From: Larix sibirica
Taxonomy: Eukaryota; Streptophyta; Pinopsida; Pinales; Pinaceae
Length of the DNA: 23,559 bases
Assembly: GCA_004151065.3 (NCBI GenBank)
Contig: NWUY0300014747.1
Coordinates: 13,348-36,906, forward strand
Direction of reading: 5' to 3'
Of the stretch, positions 9,226-20,050 are shown piece after piece; positions within the stretch are counted from its first letter, which is position 1; the number at the start of each line of letters is the position of its first letter. A program made the position numbers and the translations under genes. The notes below the pieces were generated by a model. That model was not told where the DNA came from, made no database searches, and saw only the letters and a list, made by a program, of their open reading frames with translations.

Positions 9226-10636
9226 AGCTAATCTAAGATACAATCCTACACTATACTATCCTATCATAACTAGGAGAAATATTAAAAGAATGAGTTGTAA
9301 ATAGCATTGAAATACATATTCTAAAAGTAAATAGGTGTAGATTAGAAATGTACAACAATTAAAAAATAACATACGCACATTATAATGGTCACATTAACAC
9401 AACAATTCTGCATTCGCAACTTGTAGAAAGCAAAGACAACATAGAAATATGTATACAACAGAAATAAAAGATGTAGGAATAGTCCATCAAAATCAATAAC
9501 AATCTTATTGTATATAGGTGGGAAATAAAGAGAGAAATAGGTCTGCAACATTCTTCCGTGCCATATCCATAATTCCATGCCAAAACTTTATTCCAATAAC
9601 TTTTCTATTCATTCACAGAAATAGTTCTTACAAAATGAGCATCGAAAGATCTCGAGCCAAAAGTCCATTTTCCCTCCCCTCCATCTTTATTTTATGATTT
9701 TTACAAAAGTAACTCCCAAAGTGACTTTTCAGATTCCCATTGTTAGTTATGATTCTTGGGTTCCTTGGGAACTTGTCACTTAGAGTTTTAATTCTCTCAA
9801 AATGAAATAAAACTAATTTTTAAATTACGTACATTTCAAGGGGGGAATTCCCTTGTGATTTTTTAAACTAATCTTGTTAGCCCTATAGTTTGCACTATAC
9901 TATCAAATTGCAAAGTTTAGGCACCTCAAGGTTGGTGGAATTTTTTATTAAGGTAAGGTAAAGAAACATAGGTTTTAAAGATAGGAAGATCAAGTTTGAG
10001 ATTACATCAAACTATGTTGCAAAGAATCAGAAGCTTGAAACTCGAAGGATGAACTTTAAATATGCATGAAAATAAGCCAATATTTCATAAAAACAAATGA
10101 AAATAAAAATATCACAAACAATAAAATTTATATATTCACTTGACTAGTCATCACACTCAGAATTACATTCAAGAATAAAATAATCAGTTTTGGATATGTT
10201 TCAAATAATCATAGGCATTCACAATAAATACTTTACTGTAAAGTATTCTATAATCAAAGAAAACAATTTAAACTAAATTGCCATGCTTTCATATCCAAAA
10301 AAAAGTAGCTAAAATGACTTACAATAGATTATATAGATCCATCCAAAAAATACAAAAGTTTCTTATCATAACAAATAGAGTAACTGAACTCCCTATTACA
10401 TAAAGTCTCTTCCTTCACCCTCTGACTGAACCCCTTCCAAAAAAATTATGTCTTAATTTATAATTACATAACATTTCTAAATAGAAAATAGATCCCCAAA
10501 ATATGGATTGACAATAAGACTAAAAGCTAAAAATAGAAATTGAGTCGTCCATCCACACTTGAAGGAGTTCCTTTGAATTGGCAGGATCTTAACTTGATTT
10601 TCATGACACTATTAAGCTGGAAATCAGAAACAAATT
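9226..10636. other. AT-rich intergenic spacer
   Basis: Nothing supportable was found. Two overlapping minus-strand frames at 9342-9583 are hydrophobic, mutually overlapping and have no recognisable motif. A-rich tracts are common between 10050 and 10500. Confidence 0.5.
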
Positions 10637-12573
10637 CTACGCTTGGCTTGAGATAATATCTGATCTTGGCACACCTAACACCTGACAAAATTTGATTGGA
10701 AACAGATCTTCGTGACTTCTCTCAACATGAACAAAATTTCCAAAAAGCACTATCGTAACTTGAAAACATTCTACAATGAACATCCTTATGAAACTTGAAG
10801 AAAACAAAAATACATCATATGAGAACTTAAAGGAACCTTCAATCCTTTTGATTCTTTCTCTTATGAAATCACCTTTTAAGCATCCTATTTTTCTTGAATA
10901 ATTACTTATCCTTCCTGAGAAGTTCTTTGTTTTTATGATGAAGTTTCTTCTTCTTTTCTGTAGATCTTTCAGCCCAGTCACACAATAAATTATTTTTGGT
11001 ATCAAGTTGTTCATAATCCTTTACCATTTCTTCCTTTTCTCTTTTGATTGCAATATTTTCCTCTTTCAGATGATTATTCCAATCCTCGAGCCTATGCACC
11101 TTTTCCTAAAGATCTATTTTTTTTTTCTTGTACTCTCTGTGACACAATTGTCTCCTGAGTCATTACATCCTTACCAATATCCGAATCCCCTTCAGATCGG
11201 ATTTCTAGGCCTCGGAACTTTGTAACTCTACAGCTCTTAACTGATCTACTAGAAATGTATACCCTACCTCCCTCACTATTTCTGAATCTAAAAAAACATC
11301 ATGCTCATCTGCAAGTAAATCATGCATGTTATTTAATCCTTTTTCAATTTGAATCAAATTTTGAGCAATTTCATTATCAAACCTAATATCCTGAGCATCG
11401 TCCTCATCAGAAACCTCTTCTATAATAATGACAACATCCATCTTAAAAGAAGGATCCATGGAATCTCGGGCATTCAATCTAAGTTTATTTGAAGGTCTAG
11501 TATGGGTTATTCTAGCAGAAAATAAAGATACCTCTTGACGAGCTCGATTGAGTGAATTTATAACGTTTTCAAGTGCAGGCTTACTCTTAGAAGATTCAAT
11601 CAAAAGCACGACTAAACCTTTATGACTAGATTCAAGCACAACTGCAACTGCTTCTGAATGCTTCCCTTTCTTAACATTTGTCTCTTTTTCACAAGGAACA
11701 AGAACCAATTCTTCCTTACCTAAATTGTCTTGCATAGATTAATGCTTCATTTTATGACGTCTAGTTTCTCTCATTGAAATTTCCTCCTGTCATTTTGCAC
11801 TTGAATATTTCCTAACCTGACTTTTAGAAACCCTAGGAGAATGGACAAGTATTTCTATTGGAACTTTCGGAACATGGATTTCTATTGGGACTTTTGAAAT
11901 TGAGGTTTCTATTTCGACTTGTTGGATTTCAGAGTCTTCCTCGGGAGAAAAACCTGAAGAAACTAGGAAATTCTGCCATGTCTGATCTAGTTTATACGAT
12001 TCATTCAAAACCAATTTTTTTTTAAAACCATAATGAAAAATGTTATGTTATGCTTGTATTGGTATGGATGGGTTTAAACCCTCATGGATATTTTAGTTAA
12101 AATTTTCATAAATAAGTAGGGTAAATTCATTTTCTTCATACCCAAAATGTGTAAGAGAAAACGTATATGATAGATGAAAGTAGTAGCAAACCTACCGTCA
12201 CAAGTTATGTACATATGTACCATCATCAAGATGTTTTTCCATTCTTCTTTCAAATAACTCCTCGGAATACCATCGTGCCAGTCAGGATCATGATGTTCCA
12301 ACTTTAAAAACCGGTTGTAGTTAGCCAAAAAACCCTAGTTCTTAAACCATTTATCACCATCAAGGGATAGACCAGTTGCAACAGATAACGCTACAACATC
12401 CCATCAAAACTTTAAGCAAATTCTTCTGCAACCTCATCATTTGAACCCTGAACCTTTTGAAAAAATGTAAACCATCATGCTTCTTTAAACTTTTGAACAC
12501 AGTCTGGAAATGTTTCCAAACAATGAGCATCTGCAGGTTCATACCTTCGCATCAACCCTCCTTTCTTTCCCAT
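10637..12573 (-). pseudogene. decayed repeat-borne ORF: globular N-terminal part plus coiled-coil C-terminal part
   Basis: The likely ancestral start is the ATG at 12573-12571, beginning MGKKGGLMRRYEPAD. Consecutive pieces then follow, interrupted by stops and frameshifts. These are VQGSNDEVAEEFA and SVATGLSLDGDKWFKN (12.5-12.3 kb), DPDWHDGIP ... LKEEWKN ... YITCDGRF ... YHIRFLLH (12328-12074), and LDQTWQNFLVSSGF followed by an acidic linker with 9-residue KVPIEI repeats (12014-11790). After these come a polar, acidic region (11735-11205) and a Lys/Glu-rich coiled coil (11099-10902). The total would be roughly 600-650 residues. I recall similar repeat-associated hypothetical plant proteins but can name no domain. 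It has no RT, protease, integrase or zinc knuckle. It is best read as a gag-like or accessory ORF of a retroelement, or a captured gene multiplied by one, and it is no longer functional. Confidence 0.55.
11845..11925 (-). repeat. 27-bp minisatellite encoding a 9-residue repeat
   Basis: Three degenerate 27-bp units recur with the TTTCTATT core at about 11852, 11879 and 11906. On the minus strand they encode KVPIEIHVP and KVPIEILVH, preceded by a more diverged QVEIETSIS unit. The period is a multiple of three, so the expansion kept the reading frame of the decayed ORF that contains it. Confidence 0.65.
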
Positions 12574-13269
12574 TTTAACAAAATCTTCTAAATGTAACTA
12601 ATTTCAACGTTTCAAGCAAAGTGGTTAAAACGACAAGAAATAAAACTTCAAAGTATGACCGATATACAAATAAACAGGATCTTTCAAATTCTACTTGGAA
12701 AAATCGTGACCACCAGAAATGATCATTTCATATTCCAGACAGATTTTGAGTAACAACATGCGATTGTACGAGATGAATCGTGAAAAATCAAGGCGTTAAT
12801 ATAATCCATTTGTCACATCAAGCTTGCTTGAAAATATAATTCCATGTTCTGAAAACCTTCTTGAGTAATGATTATAAACGGGATGGAAGATAAATAACTT
12901 TAGCTGAAACTCATTAAATTTTTGCAGTGCCCTGTTTTGAACCTGCAAGTTTGATTTGCGCTACCAAAAATTAGAAATTTCTGGCAGTGCTTTAATTAGC
13001 TACAAAATGTTAGAAACAAAATCCACTTTTTGATGGAACTATACAACTAAAGTTATCTAAATTATACACTATAATTCTAGAATAGAACATATTCAAAATC
13101 AATCATGAAAAATAACCAAAATTGAGAATAAAGTAAAGATATTTAAGAAATACAATCATCACTAAAAGCAATAAGAATAAGAAAAAGAATAGGGTAAGGG
13201 GAGAATCTAGGCTAACTAATCTAGGACTAACAGGTCCTATAATTCACAATCATAGGAAATAACATTCAA
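12574..13269. other. spacer upstream of the 12573 minus-strand ORF
   Basis: There is no open coding stretch. On the minus strand this would be the 5' leader of the ORF starting at 12573. Two copies of a GCAGTGC/GGCAGTGCT-like word, about 50 bp apart (about 12926 and 12983), flank a short mixed-composition patch. I could not identify an LTR boundary or a primer-binding site. Confidence 0.4.
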
Positions 13270-15760
13270 CTGTTGGGACTCGAGCAAATGTAAGGATACT
13301 TCATGAGTCATTGCCTCTTTGGCCAATAATATCAACCCTTTAGTGGTGGAAATGTGGCATGTTGTCATGAAATGAACTTTTTGTGTGGGTATCCCAACCT
13401 AATCTTGCAATGGTTATGCAGACACTTTCAATGTGATTCTAATGGTTTTTTTGTCCTCATCACTAATCTTCCTCAACTCCTCTAATCACTTCTCTTTTGG
13501 AATGGATTCTTCGAATATCCTTCGGGGTGGTATATGGAATTTTTCAAACAATTTCTCCATACCTGTGTGTATACTTTGACATTTACTCAATGAAGTAGTA
13601 ATATCCTTTTGTAGAGTTAATCCAACCTTCTAGAAATTTTCTAAGGTGGCATAGTCGAATTGTATTTCTTATAAAGTATTTTTCAACAAATTTCAGGGAT
13701 CTCAGCATTCTGTCACTACTAAGATGCTACACCTTTCATATTTCCTTTGAATTCCTTGATATTGAGATCATGTTCTTTGGCTCTTTTGATTACACCCTTA
13801 ATCCTAGACATGACCCTCTGAACTTTGTGGAGCTATTCTATAACTACCTCCTATGCATGGAATTACTCATACTACAATGCGATGGCACAAGAGTGAATTT
13901 TTACTAAGATCTATTTTTCCTTCCTTGATACCTCTAATTCAATTGTTAGTGTATCATTTTTATTTTGTAGGTTCTATGTCTTTGTTTCCATGGCCTCCTT
14001 TTCAACTTCAAGACCTTCAACCTAAGAAACTAATGCATCCTTGTATGTTTGCAAATCCTGCTCTAATATATCTAGAGTCCTTTTTTCTACATGAAGAGCA
14101 TTATAATCATGCTTTTGGCTTCTAAGAGAGGAAAAAAATGATCTTATTTTTTGGCTTGTTTTAATTCTTTGGACAACTTCTGTATATTTCCTTCATTTTC
14201 TATAGCAGTGGCCACATTCATCGATGCCGTAAATTTTGGTGCTCTATCGGTGTGTTTGAACACGAGAATCTCCAGAGTGATGTCCATCTCAGGCTATGTG
14301 GGAAGGCTGAGTTTATTATGTGTCCTTTGTATAATTGGTTTCTTTTGTTATTAAAATACAAAGGAACTAAGCTTGGACACTAAATATTCCTTGGATGGCA
14401 AAGATGCACTAATATTAAGCTCTTTCAGAGGGAAGTGTCCTTCGAAGAGTGGGAAAGCATAACTAGTGGTAGGTACTTCTATGTCCATGTCTTGTGGTCC
14501 ACTATATTGTACTTCCTCATCTTGATTTTTAACTTCTTCCATTTCCCTTTGATATTCCTCATGTGCTATGAGCTCTTCTTCTTCCTCCCTTCTAATCTCT
14601 TATTTTCTTTGTTGGTATTCAACTTTCTTACAAGATTCTTCTTACTCTTTCAACTCTTTGTCTTTTTGTGCTTGCGCATTTACCTCGGATTTATTTTATA
14701 ATTCTGCCTAATTATCCTCTTCTTCTTGTTGCCTCTATGTGTTTTCTTTTTCTTCTGCCATCTTCCATTATTCCAACCATTGGGCTTCTACTTCATCCTT
14801 TAACGGTTTTTTTCCTTAACTACCTTCGATGTCTTCTCGCCTAGGCTCAACTGCTCTTCTTCCTGTGTCTTTTCTTGGGTTGTTTATGTATCCTTTCTAG
14901 TAGTGGCCTTGGTTTTGCTTTTACCCTTTTTCATACTTATGTTCAGGTATTTGAGGCTTTGGGACAACCTATAGATTTCTTCCTCCACAAAGAATTCATT
15001 TGCGTATTTCCAGGTGATTTTTACTGTTGCAGAGTGATTGGCTATTTTCTTATGGCTATCATTTCTACGGTAATTTTCCTCACAAAAGTGGAAAATATGC
15101 AAGTCCTTGGTCAATTTCTTCATCTCCTTTTACTTTATCCATTCTATATGCCCCAATGACTATCAGTAGGGGTGGCCAATATTCCTTCTAAGCTTTGGCA
15201 AGGGCAGCTGCAATCTTGTTGATGAATGTTTGTCTTACAATATCCTATAATGCCATATGATCAGTGATGTATTTAGGCAGAATAAAGGGTGGTTTTGATC
15301 CTCCATATATCCTTCAGTACATTCCTCCTTTATTAAGGAACCAGTCTCCTAGCTTAGTCACTTCATCCATGGTGTGATCTGACTTGCACTTGACGGGTTT
15401 CCCATGTATGATTGTGTAGAGGGGCATAAGGAAATCCTCTCATATATGCTTATAATAAATGGAATGCTTTTTCACCCACAAATATTGGCATTAAACATGT
15501 ATAGGAGGCTATCAGGGTTTCCAATGCCATCCCATGATGGGAAAATTGTTCAAAGTCTAGACTACATCCAAAAGGTATGAGGACATATGGAAACTCGACT
15601 GCTACATGAGAAGACCTTATTATGCATTGAGACCTTATGGTAATAAATGGATCAAGCCTTTATACCAATATAGTTTAAACTTGTTAGGGGAAAGCCATAA
15701 TAGGTATAAGGAAAAATAAAATTCAAGGATGGGTCCCCATCATCCCCTAGGAGATAATGG
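13270..15760 (-). pseudogene. decayed repeat-borne ORF with a long coiled-coil C-terminal half
   Basis: Minus-strand pieces line up from about 15.72 kb downward. They begin with FIFPYTYYGFPLTSLNYIG and AVEFPYVLIPFGCSLDFEQF. Next come VTKLGDWFLNKGGMY ... RIYGGSKPPFILPKYIT, then IVRQTFINKIAAALAKA and the frame 15123-14884. A very E/K/Q-rich stretch follows (about 14.88-14.35 kb, including EEEEELIAHEEYQREMEEVK), then heptad-like coiled-coil pieces (NIQKLSKELKQAKK; LDILEQDLQTYKDALVS; VEGLEVEKEAMETKT; NKNDTLTIELEVSRKEK). Near the end is ...GMEKLFEKFHIPPRRIFEES (about 13.6-13.5 kb). Stops and frameshifts are frequent. There is no catalytic or nucleic-acid-binding motif. The N-terminal half is a separate globular region. 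It lies 3' of the gypsy pol on the same strand. It could be an accessory 3' ORF of that element or the gag-like ORF of another element. Confidence 0.5.
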
Positions 15761-16865
15761 GGAGGATAGTTAAAGGCACAACAATTGGCGATAGACTAGG
15801 AGAATCTAGAATCTCTAAAGTAAGCAAAACAAGAACTATTAGCCCTAAGACTAGTTAGCTCATGGATTTCAAGGGCCCCACTGGTTTACTCTAGAGCGGT
15901 CTTATAGTGCAGGAGTTATAGTATCATTCATTTGTTCTTCATACGAAAATGGACTTACCAAGACCCTAAGATGAGGCATCAAGAAGATCAAAGTGACTTT
16001 CAATAATTGTATGTAATCCATATTCATACTTCCAGAATGTTAATCATTAAATGACTCAGGTTAGTATTTTACAGCTATCCTCTAAGAACCAAGCTATGGG
16101 ATTCATTTTTTCGGCTATTTTCCATTGAGCTTACTTAAGCATGACACCACAAGGTAAGAAATGATATCTGACAATTACAAATATGTGTTACACATCTCTT
16201 AAGCCAAAGACAAAGCTCTGCTTCTAGTAGGTGTCCATAGCCTTGACAAAGTTGTCTCTTGCACCCATTTTATGACTAAATGCTCTTGTCCCATTCTGAT
16301 GTATATGTTTCATTGCTCATGAAAATTTGTTAGTCCCTTAGAGAATTTTCTACTTAGCAGTTCTTTTATATGGGGGAGTTGATTCAGTAAGCCTTTTATA
16401 GGCATGCAATAGCATATAGAGTCATTTTGATTTTCTATGCACCGTCAAGTCTTGTTTTGTTCCCATGGTTCGGCCTTTGTAAGACATCATAGGATATAGA
16501 CAATTTATTTGTTATAATGGATGGATCTCTAAGAGAGTAACTAAGATAGATTTCCCAAGTATTATTTTAGTTTATAAGAGTTTCATATTTATCTTGTTAT
16601 TTTCATGAAATACTTGATACCTTCCTCAGTGGGTCAAAAACATTCTCGTATGATGGCAGATGGGGTGAAATCCTTTCAAATGATAGTGCTAGAAAATGCA
16701 TCATTAAATCCTCACACTAATAAGAGGGAACCCTAGACCTACTCAATGTTCCTCATGAGCTATAAAAAGACATAAGCTTGTCAATAGGCTTGGAAGCATC
16801 TAAATTCAATCACAAAACACGACTCAGACTCTCCCAATTTGCACTCTAATTGTTGAGCTCTTTTT
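15761..16865. other. spacer between the coiled-coil ORF relic and the gypsy pol end
   Basis: No motif or sustained open frame was found on either strand. If the short LTR candidate at 16866-16967 is real, this would be the leader of the element to its left, on the minus strand. Confidence 0.4.
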
Positions 16866-16967
16866 TGTTGAAACCAAAACAAAAAAAGGGTAAAAGGATT
16901 GAACTGAAAGCAACACACTGGAATAAAAGAAAAGGAAATGAGGGGAAAAAACCTTTATTTATATACA
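16866..16967 (-). repeat. possible short LTR remnant 3' of the gypsy pol
   Basis: On the minus strand, 31 bp after the pol stop, a purine-rich stretch (GGAGGGAGGAACAATCC) is followed by TGTATATAAATAAAGG. A segment ending in GTTTCAACA is reached at 16866. TG...CA ends, an upstream purine tract and a TATA-like TATATAAATA fit the start of a 3' LTR. At about 102 bp it is unusually short, and I found no second copy in the window, so this is a weak call. Confidence 0.25.
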
Positions 16968-16997
16968 AGGATTGTTCCTCCCTCCAAGATATGTAAA

Positions 16998-17461
16998 TTA
17001 TTTTTTCAAGGCTTGGCCACTCACAAGAAGAGAATCAACCCCCCCTTCTAGATCTTGCAATGTGTAAGTGTCAGGTCCAAGCTTCTCAACAATCAAATAA
17101 GGGCCAAGCCACAACCGTTCAATTTTGTGTGTTTTCCTTTATCCTCATGTGGCTTGTCCCACTACAGGACCAAGTCTCCGAATTCAAATTATTTCTTCTT
17201 TGCATTACTAGAATTAAACCATCTTTTCACTATATGTTGGTGGAAATCAAGATTCTTCCTGGCCTTCTTCCTCTCTTCTTCAAGTTTTATCAATGTGTTG
17301 ATTTGATCTTGAGTGGTAAGGAAATAAGCTCCTCTTGAAGTTTGTGAAATTTGTAAGGAGGGAAGGAGTATGTTAGGATCCATGATGGCTCCTTTTCCGT
17401 AAATGAGGGTGAAAGGTGAATCTCCTAAAGCATTATTTGGGGCAACCCGATCATCCCACAT
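16998..17461 (-). pseudogene. Ty3/gypsy integrase C-terminal region relic
   Basis: Frame 17461-17189 reads MWDDRVAPNNALGDSPFTLIYG and then LEEERKKARKNLDFHQHIVKRWF. After a frame change come WDKPHEDKGKHTK, GPYLIVEKLGPDTYTLQDLEGG and SGQALKK followed by TAA. The DR...AIG/ALG.SPF.L.YG block and the K.W.....GPY/F...L....Y.L.DLEG end are characteristic of plant Ty3/gypsy integrase tails. One frameshift at about 17.11 kb and others upstream disable it. Confidence 0.85.
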
Positions 17462-18221
17462 GGAATTTTGGAGAGCGTTATGCCAATTTGTCTAATTTTC
17501 AATTACAGTTTTCTTTAATATTCTAATCAATTTTTTTTTGTAGATTCAATTAACCCATTTCCTTGTGGAAGAATAATGCAACTTGATTCCCTTTTCCAAA
17601 GAAAATTCATTCCAATTTAAAGAGGAAAAATATGATGCATTATCAAACACAAGGGAAATTGGAATCCTAATCCTGGTAATGATGTGTTCTTCCAAAAACT
17701 AGATAACTGCTTCTTCATTGACCTTGCTAAGATGTATTGCTTCTATCCACCTTGTGAAATAATCAATGGAAATCATAATGTAATGATGTTGCTTTGAGGA
17801 GTTGGGATTGATTTCACCTATAATATCCAACCCCCATTGTTCAAATGGATTTGTGATGACCACTGACTGTAAAGGCACAAATGGTTTCTTTTCTCTTCTA
17901 GCACTCTTTTGACAAATGACACATTTTATAACATACACATGGGAATCCCTAAAGAGTGTTGGCTAATAGTAACCAAATTTTAAGTATTTTGTGTGTTGTA
18001 GTCTCACCAACATAGTGTCCTCCAATAGGCCCACTATGTAATTCAACAAGAACCTTTTCCACATTGTCTTTTTCTAGGCACCTTATAAGTAGTCCATCAT
18101 AGTTTTTACAAAACAAGATGTCATTGATGATTTGGTATTGAGATAACTTGAGACAGAGAGATATTTGTTGTTTGGAATTCCAATGCTTAGGACTATATAT
18201 GTGCTGCAAATACTGTAGCAA
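17461..18221 (-). pseudogene. Ty3/gypsy integrase relic (H2C2 zinc finger and DDE core)
   Basis: The H2C2 finger is visible as ELHSGPIGGH (two His) and, across a frame break, VKCVICQK-type cysteines (KCVICQKSARREKKP) in the frame 17938-17699. The core follows: WGLDIIGEINP holds the first catalytic Asp, and DYFTRWIEAIHLSK follows it. Next come the second-Asp region FDNASYF and the region near the catalytic Glu (IRILKKTVIEN), where frames change and stops occur. Integrase inserts the cDNA into the host chromosome. Confidence 0.87.
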
Positions 18222-18309
18222 GTCTCAATGCCACAAATTACTGACAGTTGGTACATATTGGGTGTCTTGAAAACACATAGCTAACTCATTAGACCAACCA
18301 TCTTCCTTT

Positions 18310-18917
18310 TCATCTATAGGATTTCCAGTAACTAAACTACAAATGCCTTGTCCTTTAACGATAATAGCTTGTTTGAACTCCAATTCATATTCTTGTAGAG
18401 TTGTAACTCAATTTCCTCTTCTCTCTCCCAACTCCTTTTCGATAAAGAGTGATTTCATCACTAGATGAGGGATGATGATCTTAGTCTTGTTTTTCAGTAT
18501 GTATGGTATGAACTGCTTAACCGCTTTGAAAATTGTGTAGGATTGCTTGTCTATATTAAGAGAGTTCATTTCAACACCTTGTAATCCAATGCTCATAAAA
18601 GATATCAGACATTCATCCCCTTGCTCTCCTTTCTGGGTGAGCACTGTTGCAAGGAAATTATTAGAGGCAAAAGTGTATATGCGAAAGCCCTTTTCAAAAT
18701 TCAGGATAATTGATGATGGTGTAGCAGCGATGGTTACCTTGATTCTGTGGAATGATTCTTTCTCTTCAGTATTCCACTTGAACTCTGCATCCTTTTTAGT
18801 CATTTTTTGCATGGGTTTTATTATTTCAGTAAAATCAGATATGAAACCGCGAACAAAATTTATTTTTCCCATGAATGATTGCATAGATTTCTTGACACAA
18901 GGGATGGGAATATGCAA
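18310..18917 (-). pseudogene. Ty3/gypsy RT thumb/connection and RNase H relic
   Basis: The 169-residue frame 18917-18408 begins in the RT thumb (MQSFMGKINFVRGFISDF). It continues through PMQKMTKKDAEFKW and into RNase H (FRIYTFASNNFLATVLTQ; SLNIDKQSYTIFKAVKQF; ELGERRGN). Homology continues past its stop as LQEYELEFKQAIIVKGQG. RNase H degrades the RNA strand of the RNA-DNA hybrid. The first catalytic acidic position appears lost: the segment normally reading T-D-A-S is here TFAS. Confidence 0.85.
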
Positions 18918-18959
18918 GATAACAGGTATGCGTTTGGAGTCTACAGATATCCATTTTTA

Positions 18960-19590
18960 GAGATGATGTGTCCCAGTAATCTCCCTTTTAAAACATCGAA
19001 TATGCTCTTTTTGTGTTAAGCGATATTCTGTATTTTCTACATCTTTCAAAAATCTGCTTCAAATGGTGGAAATGATCTAATATGCTCTTCAAAAAAACTG
19101 TGACATCATCCAAATATACCATGAGACCATGACCAATCAATCTTCAGAATGTGGTGTCCATGGCCCATTGAAATGTGGCTCCTGCATTCATTAGGCCAAA
19201 AGCCATTCTTTGGAAAGCGAAGTACCCTACTTCATTAAAAAAGTGGTCTTTAAATGATCATCTTCGGCCACGAGTACCTGATTGTAACCTAAGAACCCAT
19301 CTAGTAATGAAAACATCTCAGAACCAGAGACGAGTTGTAAAATCCTCTTTGGGAGGAATAGGGTAGTTGTCTTTGTCAGATGCCCTATTTAAGTTCATGA
19401 AATCCACACATAGTCTTATTCCTCCCAACTTCTTTCGTACAGAAACTAGGTTGGCCACCCACTCATAATGTCTAACTTTAAAGATAATCCCGGAATCCAG
19501 AAGTTTCTTCAATTCTTTTTGAATCAATAGTTTTAAGGTTCGGTGAACCTTTGTAATCTTCTGTTGAAATGGCTTAGCATTTGGTTTCAT
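18960..19590 (-). pseudogene. Ty3/gypsy reverse transcriptase relic
   Basis: The frame 19590-19318 carries the N-terminal RT segments: an HRTLKLLIQKELKKLLDSG helix, EWVANLVSVRKK, and IRLCVDFMNLN with the NYPIP that follows. After a frame change come SLLDGFLGYNQV, FAFQRMAFGLMNAGATFQ and the catalytic box YLDD, whose codons occupy 19116-19105 (MVYLDDV). The first catalytic Asp (the LLD of SLLDG) and the two Asp of YLDD are still readable. RT copies element RNA into DNA in the retroelement particle. Frame breaks between pieces inactivate it. Confidence 0.9.
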
Positions 19591-20050
19591 AGGAATGACT
19601 TAAAGTGCATTGTTGAAGTGTGTATTGTAAGGGAGGGAACATCCAATCCGAGGGATGAATACTTTGTTATAGGTAAATATCATAATTTTAATTTTACCAC
19701 TGTTAATAATAAATTAAATAAATGCATTTAAGATAAATATTTTGACTTAGTAAAAAAAATTGATTTAAAAAGATAACCAAATCATGTAATCATTGATTGA
19801 ATAATTTAACCAAGTTTGTAAACATGTTTAATCACCATATTGCATATTCCGAAATAACAAAGGATTCACCTCAAAACAAAGTAGAATGTTATATACATTA
19901 AATGATTATAAGTTTTTGAAATCACTGTCCAGACTAGATGATTTCGTATAACTAGAGTTAGACATTATATGGCATCTCAAACTTAAATAATTGGTACTAA
20001 CATTAACATATACATAATACATTTTATAAATCAAACAACATCAACATTGA
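19591..20050. other. AT-rich spacer between the gypsy pol and the LINE
   Basis: Homology to pol stops by about 19.6-19.67 kb. The rest is very AT-rich with no motif. It ends in a short A-run and G-run (about 20050-20065) where the LINE begins. Confidence 0.5.

Larger units (their letters stand above)
16998..19590 (-). mobile_element. 5'-truncated, stop-ridden Ty3/gypsy pol (RT, RNase H, integrase)
   Basis: In minus-strand order the region carries reverse transcriptase, RNase H, the H2C2 zinc finger, the DDE integrase core and the integrase C-terminal region, ending at a TAA (17000-16998). This RT-RNaseH-INT order defines Ty3/gypsy; Ty1/copia has integrase before RT. Gag and protease are missing, because homology stops near 19.6 kb in the N-terminal RT region and the flanking sequence is AT-rich spacer. 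Several frames and stops interrupt it. The integrase end (GPDTYTLQDLEGG ... SGQALKK, stop) lacks a visible chromodomain, which suggests a Tat/Athila-type or other non-chromoviral lineage. That lineage call is inference. It is not mobile as read. Confidence 0.92.

Noticed and set aside
9342-9583. Two overlapping hydrophobic minus-strand frames
   Set aside because: They overlap in different frames, have biased composition and lack any motif. They are probably AT-rich noise.
11007-11225. Plus-strand frame opposite the coiled coil
   Set aside because: It is the antisense shadow of a Lys/Glu-rich coiled-coil region, which gives Phe/Leu-rich antisense frames.
13853-15159. Several plus-strand hydrophobic frames (13853-14125, 14151-14354, 14435-14701, 14875-15159)
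   Set aside because: They are antisense to the E/K/Q-rich minus-strand relic. Their Phe/Leu/Ser content is the expected shadow, not membrane proteins.
16820-16866. Primer-binding site next to the possible gypsy LTR
   Set aside because: The sequence after the CA end does not match the initiator-Met tRNA complement or another tRNA end that I can recognise.
17055-17338. Two overlapping plus-strand frames
   Set aside because: They are antisense to the gypsy integrase C-terminal region.
18547-18960. 137-codon plus-strand frame
   Set aside because: It is antisense to gypsy RT/RNase H, whose motifs are clear on the minus strand.
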